In this document: positions 58,610 through 64,000 of the stretch, piece by piece
Layout: every line of letters begins with the position of its first letter
Position numbering within the stretch: the stretch's first letter is position 1
DNA from: Trichosphaerium sp. ATCC 40318
Lineage: Eukaryota > Discosea > Flabellinia > Trichosidae
DNA length: 64,000 nt
Direction: 5' to 3'
Assembly (NCBI GenBank): GCA_038496445.1
Contig: JALMLS010000343.1
Coordinates: 124,001 to 188,000, forward strand
Notes under the pieces: generated by a model
Databases searched by the model: none
What the model was told of the DNA's origin: nothing
What the model saw: the letters and a program-made list of their open reading frames with translations, nothing else
Translations under genes and position numbers: made by a program

Positions 58610-59371
58610 TTAAGCATCGTACTGGGGACCTTGATATGTCCACCAAAAGTATGGACCACCAAATGTTTGTGTCCAGTAATGATTAAACTTCTTCTGTCCG
58701 TCGTCGTTTTGAGAATAATAATACCCAATCCCAACGTCATAAAAGTAAGGACTAAGCATGTTCCTTAGATGTCCGCGGCTACCTAAAAGCCTTGTAACAG
58801 CAGTAATAGGATCAGATATACCTACAGCAATATTCTCTCCAGTATGATGGTACTTTACAGTGTACCCTGCGTTATCTATTCTCTTACGAGAAGCAACACC
58901 ATCAGGTGTCAAATGTGATACATAATCTCTTGTTACCATATCTACTGAATGTAGTAAAGCAGCTATAACGAGTTCTCTGTTTAAATAAAAAGGTCTCAGC
59001 TTACGCTTTTTCCTTTCTATATTTATAGCGTTTAAGTGTAATACAGTCATGTTGCAATGATCACGTTTAGAAGACTCAACATGAGACAAAGCGTCATTTG
59101 TTTTTTCTTCTTGTTGTTCGGCATATGGTTTAATAACTCCTTTCTCCCATGCTTTATGTGCTTGTAGGTCATCACCAAATAGTCCGTTTCTTCGATAACC
59201 TTTATCGCTGTCTATATCATGCTTAATACCGTCGTATAGGTTTCGGTAGTACGTCAGCGTGTTGTTGACAATGTCTACTGCTTCTTCGCATATGTCTAGG
59301 GCTGTTTTTGCTTTAACTGTAACGATTATACAAACGAGTATTGTTGTTGTTAAAAAATAACCCAGACGCAT
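58610..59371 (-). CDS. Secreted CAP/SCP-domain protein, intronless
   Basis: 253 residues in one exon, start 59371, signal peptide MRLGYFLTTTILVCIIVTVKA. The N-terminal half is helical and charged (KTALDICEEAVDIVNNTLTY). The CAP domain spans about residues 110-250: NAINIERKKRKLRPFYLNRE, HSVDMVTRDYVSHLTPDG (the usual SxxMxxxxxxSHxxPDG), GYTVKYHHTGENIAVGI (GENI motif), HLRNMLSPYFYDVGIGYYY and HYWTQTFGGP (the YWTQ.FG end). His and Glu of the CAP cavity are present. This bacterial-like YkwD type is known in protists. Extracellular; the biochemical role of this class is not settled. Confidence 0.85.
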   Translation of the reverse strand: MRLGYFLTTTILVCIIVTVKAKTALDICEEAVDIVNNTLTYYRNLYDGIKHDIDSDKGYRRNGLFGDDLQAHKAWEKGVIKPYAEQQEEKTNDALSHVESSKRDHCNMTVLHLNAINIERKKRKLRPFYLNRELVIAALLHSVDMVTRDYVSHLTPDGVASRKRIDNAGYTVKYHHTGENIAVGISDPITAVTRLLGSRGHLRNMLSPYFYDVGIGYYYSQNDDGQKKFNHYWTQTFGGPYFWWTYQGPQYDA

Positions 59372-60021
59372 GTCTGTGGAGATGTAAAGCTAAATAAGGT
59401 CAGTTGTGAAACGTTACTAATTTAAGCCATTTTTAGAATAATTGCCTTATTGGAATGAGAAACTGCGATTTTTCGGGCATTTTATGACTATCTATTCAAT
59501 AGGAATACGTGAGTCGCCTTCGGTCTTAAAAAATAATTTGAAGCAAAAGGCGTCAAGTTAAGAACCTGGACAAAACAAGGTTTACGGATACTCGTAATAA
59601 TCTGGAACGATCGTGGAGGATTAACACGGTTGTGTTGCATTAGCACCAACAAGAATCAAGCTTGGTCTTCTGCTTGTACGTTCTAGGAGATGTGGATTGT
59701 AGATTCAATGGATGCAAATAAATGATGGTTCAACATTTTTATGGTATTCTTTTCGTACGCACTTGCTTTCGTATATTAAACGTTAACCAAGAGGTACCGT
59801 AGCTCTAAGTAGGTATAGAATTCAATGAGTCTAATGGTAGTGAGATAGGGAACAGTCCAACATCATCTCACATATGATATGTGCGGTGATACATTATTTT
59901 GCTTACACGTGTACTTTGTATCCGGTGATATAATCCAAAAGTTGCAAGAATACTTCTTTTGCACCTTCAAATCACCACTGTGAGCAACTACACTCACACT
60001 ATTATCCACTGTTGTTAAGGC
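59372..60021. other. Divergent intergenic
   Basis: 650 bases between two divergent intronless genes. One ACACGTGTA palindrome (about 59,907). No gene or RNA recognised. Confidence 0.35.
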
Positions 60022-61584
60022 ATGTGTTTAAGTGTTTGCATAAGGTTACACGCCCTACGACCATCAAACATGTCTGCATCACCTGTAAAACAAATATGCA
60101 TTACGCCAGGGGCTACTATCACTTCATCACAGTACTTTAGACAACTTCCACCGGAGCTATTTGAGATGATTGTATTCAGACCACCATCGGACCCCATTTT
60201 AACCCCTATAGCGATTAAACGCACTTGTAAGTATTTCTACAACCAGATATCTGCTTCAAGCCCTCAGTGCTTGATAGCCGCTCACAGAGAGCATTTCCCT
60301 TTCTATACCACCGATTTTCCATGTTTCAAAGGCCAAGACTTTACTTCATACTATTGGCAGTACCTGCCGTTATTGTTAGGCTACGTACGCCCTAATTTAC
60401 GAGAACAAGTGCTTGATTACGTCACAGTATCAACTATTGCTCACGATATTGGTCAAGACTACAAAACAGAAGTAAAATTCTCTGTAGAGGCAGTACTCAT
60501 ACTACTTCATGCTTGTCAGCGAGTATGTTCTGGCACCATAGATCACGTGATAAATACGGATAAGTTAGTTGGGTATTTTGATCCGGAGTTCACAGAGACT
60601 GTTGAGGAGGGCGAATATCAGTGTTCAGATAATGATGAAGTTTACCCTGAGGAGTTCGAATATCCTGACGCCTATCCCAAACATACAGGTGGTATCATAT
60701 GTGATACTATTTGTATTCATGATATTTGGGACGAATATATGACTATTGAACAGGTTAAAGCATGGCACAAGCATCTTGGCAATAATGATATTTTTCACAA
60801 AAGGGATGCTTTCGGCAGAACATTGTTGATGCGTTATATTAGATCTTTCATTGACTTCGATGGCAACTCTATTTTCGATGATCCTGTTTATCAGTACATT
60901 GTTAAACATAGCAATACTAGTGCACGTGATTTATCAGGGAAGACAGCGCTCATGTACCTTGGTAATGTCATTGATGATTTTGATATACAAAGAATAGACA
61001 ATGACTACAACTTGATAAAAAGAGATAACAAGGGATGGACTTGTTTATATCATCAACCGAAATGGATAAATGAAGAAAACTTGGATTATATCTTTTATGA
61101 TATGCTTGGAGAGACTGAACTTTTTTGGCTTTTGCTTAGGTTACGTATGTTTGATAAAGTTGAGTTACTATGTATACATGCTCCCAACTTTCAGGAGATG
61201 GAGATTCATAAACCTTTTGGTCCACATAACAAAACTGTTGCTTTTGTTCTTGTAGAAATGGCCCAAGAAGTAGTTAGCAAGGTCTTGCCAACTGCCAACA
61301 TGTATCCTCGCTATTCAGCTGCTTATGATCTAGTTAGAAGAAGAGAGAGATTCCCTGTGTCTTTTGTTGATAGAATATGTTGTGATCACAAAGGATACAA
61401 TCCAAACCACCAAGATGATGAAGGAAATACAGCATGTATGCTTGCTTATAAATATGGAAACCATGAAATTGTAAGGTCCTTGATAGTAAACAAACAGACA
61501 GATTGGAATTTAAAGAACAAACAGGGAGAAAGTTTAAGAGATATACAAGAAGCTGCGTATAAGAAATTGAGAGAAGAACAGTAA
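60022..61584 (+). CDS. F-box and ankyrin-repeat protein, intronless
   Basis: 520 residues in one exon; ATG at 60022 or in frame at 60070 (MSASPVKQ). The F-box is QYFRQLPPELFEMIVFRP...TPIAIKRTCKYFYNQIS. The middle is helical (SVEAVLILLHACQRVC) with an acidic segment (TVEEGEYQCSDNDEVYPEEF). Ankyrin-type units: KRDAFGRTLLMRYIRSFID, DLSGKTALMYLGNVID, RDNKGWTCLYHQ, and the best NHQDDEGNTACMLAYKYGNH continuing EIVRSLIVNKQTDWNLKNKQ. Likely an SCF substrate adaptor. Its lack of introns contrasts with the other two F-box genes here. Confidence 0.8.
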   Translation: MCLSVCIRLHALRPSNMSASPVKQICITPGATITSSQYFRQLPPELFEMIVFRPPSDPILTPIAIKRTCKYFYNQISASSPQCLIAAHREHFPFYTTDFPCFKGQDFTSYYWQYLPLLLGYVRPNLREQVLDYVTVSTIAHDIGQDYKTEVKFSVEAVLILLHACQRVCSGTIDHVINTDKLVGYFDPEFTETVEEGEYQCSDNDEVYPEEFEYPDAYPKHTGGIICDTICIHDIWDEYMTIEQVKAWHKHLGNNDIFHKRDAFGRTLLMRYIRSFIDFDGNSIFDDPVYQYIVKHSNTSARDLSGKTALMYLGNVIDDFDIQRIDNDYNLIKRDNKGWTCLYHQPKWINEENLDYIFYDMLGETELFWLLLRLRMFDKVELLCIHAPNFQEMEIHKPFGPHNKTVAFVLVEMAQEVVSKVLPTANMYPRYSAAYDLVRRRERFPVSFVDRICCDHKGYNPNHQDDEGNTACMLAYKYGNHEIVRSLIVNKQTDWNLKNKQGESLRDIQEAAYKKLREEQ

Positions 61585-62046
61585 TATGCACAACACTAGC
61601 AACTATGATAATGTTAAGGAAATGTTAACAAAGACACAGCCATGTACTGTATTATATATTTTTAAACCAACAATGTGTTGTTAAATGTTCTACATCTCAT
61701 GTGCCACAAGTTTAAGGGTGTGCACTCAGCAACGATTTGCCTCACAATAGGGAAATACAACGCATTGCAATGGTCAATGTTATTATGCTAAGCAAGAAGG
61801 TAGTATAAATAATGGCGTTGTAGCGGACATGTGTTAAGAATATTCTCATGTCACTTGTAAACAAAAAGTGAATATTGGTCACGGAGTTCAGCCGACAGAT
61901 GGATATAAATCGGTGATCAAGTCTTAGAGTTTCTACAAGTTCGGAAAATATGCTGTTCTATGATTTTCGCAAAATGTTTGTCTGGAAAACGTGTTGTCAT
62001 CTGTAACTTACGGTTCTTAAACCAACAGTAAACTAGTCGCAACAAC
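61585..62046. other. Intergenic
   Basis: About 460 bases between plus-strand genes. AT-rich; no open frame or structured RNA that I can support. Confidence 0.3.
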
Positions 62047-62872
62047 ATGAGCACCTCTTCATTTCACCTATCAATTATATACGCACTTGTAATATTTGCG
62101 TTGATATCTCTTTCACTTGGAGCTATAAGTACGTTGTTAACAGTGGTCAGTAAGCACTAAAGCTACTGTTGTTAACCTTTTTGAATTGTGTTAATCTTAC
62201 AGCACTCAAGGCGAGGGTGATAGTGGACTATGCTCTTTGGCTATTGGTCTTCCCCCACACCGTAGCTACTTTGACCCGGATTTTGGAGTGACGACTGCAC
62301 CAAACTTTCCACACTTTATTGTTGATAATGACGTTAGAGAATACAGCGCTGACTCTAACCCTGATGCCCCTAACAGTCGGCTTATGATAATTGACTTCAC
62401 AGATAATATAGTAGAGTATAGAGTCGTTCTAGGAGAAGGTGTAAACATCCAAATATTGGAATGTAGCTTCGAAACTGCCACTTTTGATGGTACACAGCAT
62501 ATTTCTAACAATAGACACCCCTAATTATATACACTATGGTAACCTTGTTTAACAGGTTTTACTATCCTTGAAAACTCACTTAATGTGGAGGTAACAAACA
62601 CAATGAATTCATTCAGGTTTGTATTCCTTAATTTTTTGATAATGCTACACGTGTCATAGTTCACGAATTGATAGTTTTATTGTAGCGCAACCTTTCCTAG
62701 TCAAAGTGCTTTTAATCCAAACATTGTACTCAGAATTCTATTTGACGACTTACCACCGCCATCGACCGCTGCGCCTACAACACCACCACCAACAACGTCT
62801 TCACCAACTGCACCACCTGTATACGCAAATGGCAGAAAGCCTTGTATTCGGAGGCTATCTCAAATAAATTAA
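62047..62872 (+). CDS. Small secreted protein with Thr/Pro stalk
   Basis: Not recognised. Start 62047; signal sequence MSTSSFHLSIIYALVIFALI ending SLSLGAI, intron (GTACGT...CTTACAG), then STQGEGDSGLCSLAIGLPPH, RSYFDPDFGVTTAPNFPHFI, NSRLMIIDFTDNIVEYRVVL, spliced at TFDG to FTILENSLNVEVTNTMNSF and then SATFPSQSAFNPNIVLRILF. A mucin-like stalk STAAPTTPPPTTSSPTAPP follows. The stop may be at 62,870, or an intron opening GTATACG at about 62,820 may lead to a different short end. About 200 residues, extracellular. Confidence 0.6.
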
Positions 62873-63174
62873 CTATCCATTCTTCACCTTATAGACCTTT
62901 AAATAGAAACCAATGGTTCCTAGCCTTCCCTCTACACTACGGGTGGTAAACGTCACTTCTAACCAGACAATCGTAGCTATCCTAAATAGCACAACACTTT
63001 GAAACTCAATCACAACACGAAGCACCAGGTTGATTGATCTTGATTTTAATCACAAAAACTATTTCCTAAGTTCGTAGTTACGGAGGCACCAGATCGGATA
63101 AAAAAGTATATCTCCGAGATAGAAGCTAATAAGCTTACAGTATACATCTAAAGCTGTTTAAGAGCATTTTATTC
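62873..63174. other. Convergent intergenic
   Basis: About 300 bases of 3' flanks. If the last intron of the upstream gene is real, part of this is its final exon. Nothing else seen. Confidence 0.3.
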
Positions 63175-64000
63175 TTATATTTCAGCTATTAAATACAGTA
63201 TCATTCTACCCGACACCCTATGTTTCTTCCCTTTTGAGTCAGTATCACACAACCTTGTAGTGATCTGAAGAGAATCGCTGTGAGTCTTAAAAGCACCTAG
63301 AATAGCCAAAGCACGTGCTTCAATATGAACACTACCCATAAAATCATCTGAACCGATTTTGTCTTTATCAAATATTTGTATCACTAATTTATCCTTTCCA
63401 CTAACATTAAACTCAACAGAACTTAACTCTTGTTCCTTCCACATAGGACTTGTCTCTTTTTTTTGAACACTAGACTTAAACAGAATCTCATTTTCCTTTA
63501 AAACTAGCAAGTATGGATCGCTTGTACCACCTATGTCCTTAGCAGCTAAATCATAGCAACAAATTCTTTCCATTTTGATCTTCATAACTGTATCACGAAG
63601 ACTCTCATATTCCTCTTTTGATTCGTCCGATAAACAACTACCATCAATCTAAAGAAGTCAAGTTAGCACTGAGAAAGACATAAACTGAAGTCGTTTACCT
63701 TGAAAGGACAAAGAAACTCTTTGTTTGCAACGAGATCAAGAGACCTCTCACACTCGCTTACTAATTGGAGGTCTTGAAGCTTCTTGGAGCGTATCTCATC
63801 TGCAGTGAGTACTTTAAGCTTTTGCTTGTTCCCTGCAGCTCTCAAGATGTTAACAATAGTTGAATCAAGAGTTTTATCTATGTTCAGAGCTTGGAGAGGT
63901 TCAGATTCAGCAAGAAACTCGTCCATCCCATCAAACAACTTTTTTACATCATAAGATGAATACATACGCAAGAAATTCTTAGCTGCTTTGCTAATACCAT
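63175..64000 (-). CDS. C2-domain protein, 5' part beyond window
   Basis: Only the C-terminal part is in the window. At the right edge: SKAAKNFLRMYSSYDVKKLF, then LAESEPLQALNIDKTLDSTI and VLTADEIRSKKLQDLQLVSE, all helical. After an intron (about 63,653-63,698), IDGSCLSDESKEEYESLRDT leads into a C2 domain: CCYDLAAKDIGGTSDPYLLV (the DxxGxSDPYV block), SSVQKKETSPMWKEQEL, LVIQIFDKDKIGSDDFMGSV (D-x-D-x-x-x-x-D-D-F-G), ending SGRMILYLIAEI at 63,175. The Ca2+-ligand Asp positions are mostly occupied, so Ca2+-dependent membrane binding is plausible. The main domain is off the edge. Confidence 0.75.

Overview
The window is nuclear DNA from an intron-dense protist. Genes lie on both strands and are packed closely, with start codons of divergent pairs only 90-250 bases apart. 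Most genes are cut into short exons by introns of about 35-100 bases. These introns usually open with GTACGT, GTACG or GTAAG, carry a T-rich tract and end in AG. The protein set is eukaryotic and free-living in character: RhoGEF, Rheb, Rab geranylgeranyltransferase, NELF-C/D, Tudor/AT-hook chromatin protein, dopamine-beta-monooxygenase-like enzyme, secreted trypsin, ependymin-like and FG-GAP proteins. No photosynthetic or bacterial operon signal is seen. Cytochrome c1 carries a one-cysteine heme motif (TNACH in place of CxxCH), a trait I know as typical of Euglenozoa. Most kinetoplastids are nearly intron-free, so this is either another discoban-type lineage or an independent loss. I do not name a species.

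Layout. 1-5,844 (mostly minus): a truncated BBE-like flavin oxidase, a PARP with three Cys-rich repeats, and a DH-PH RhoGEF. 6,097-8,582 (plus): NELF-C/D. 8,950-10,680 (minus): a small charged protein and a histidine phosphatase. 11,155-16,823 (plus): a CCCH zinc-finger protein, an aspartate-dehydrogenase-like protein, and a DOMON/copper monooxygenase. 17,016-19,531: an F-box/LRR gene (minus) and a UCH-L3-type deubiquitinase with a C-terminal UBA domain (plus). 19,937-24,082 (plus): a secreted trypsin and a seven-module 'WY-repeat' protein. 24,535-29,112 (minus): an F-box/LRR pseudogene, cytochrome c1 and RabGGTase alpha. 29,250-35,415 (plus): an F-box/LRR protein and a large secreted, probably GPI-anchored surface protein. 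35,833-40,202 (minus): a multi-EF-hand protein and a WD-like propeller protein. 40,200-44,100 is hard to resolve, but holds a clear Rheb gene. 44,154-46,050 (plus): a Tudor/AT-hook chromatin protein. 46,663-50,403 (plus): two tandem ependymin-like genes separated by about 2.2 kb of apparently noncoding DNA with a 50-base tandem repeat. 50,548-55,510 (minus): a sirtuin, an FG-GAP protein and a nicotinamide-nucleotide-adenylyltransferase-like protein. 55,600-58,310 (plus): an NCLX-type cation/Ca2+ exchanger. 58,610-62,872: an intronless CAP/SCP protein (minus), an intronless F-box/ankyrin protein (plus) and a small secreted protein (plus). 63,175-64,000 (minus): the 3' part of a C2-domain protein.

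The genes do not form a pathway. Recurring themes are ubiquitin-linked proteins (three F-box genes, one pseudogene and a UCH), secreted or surface proteins (trypsin, monooxygenase, ependymin pair, FG-GAP, CAP, GPI protein) and NAD-linked enzymes (sirtuin, NMNAT-like, PARP, AspDH). The palindrome CACGTG, often as ATCACGTGAT, is scattered through introns and intergenic DNA far more often than base composition predicts. Exon joins were made by eye from splice signals and reading frame, so individual boundaries are approximate unless a protein motif crosses them.
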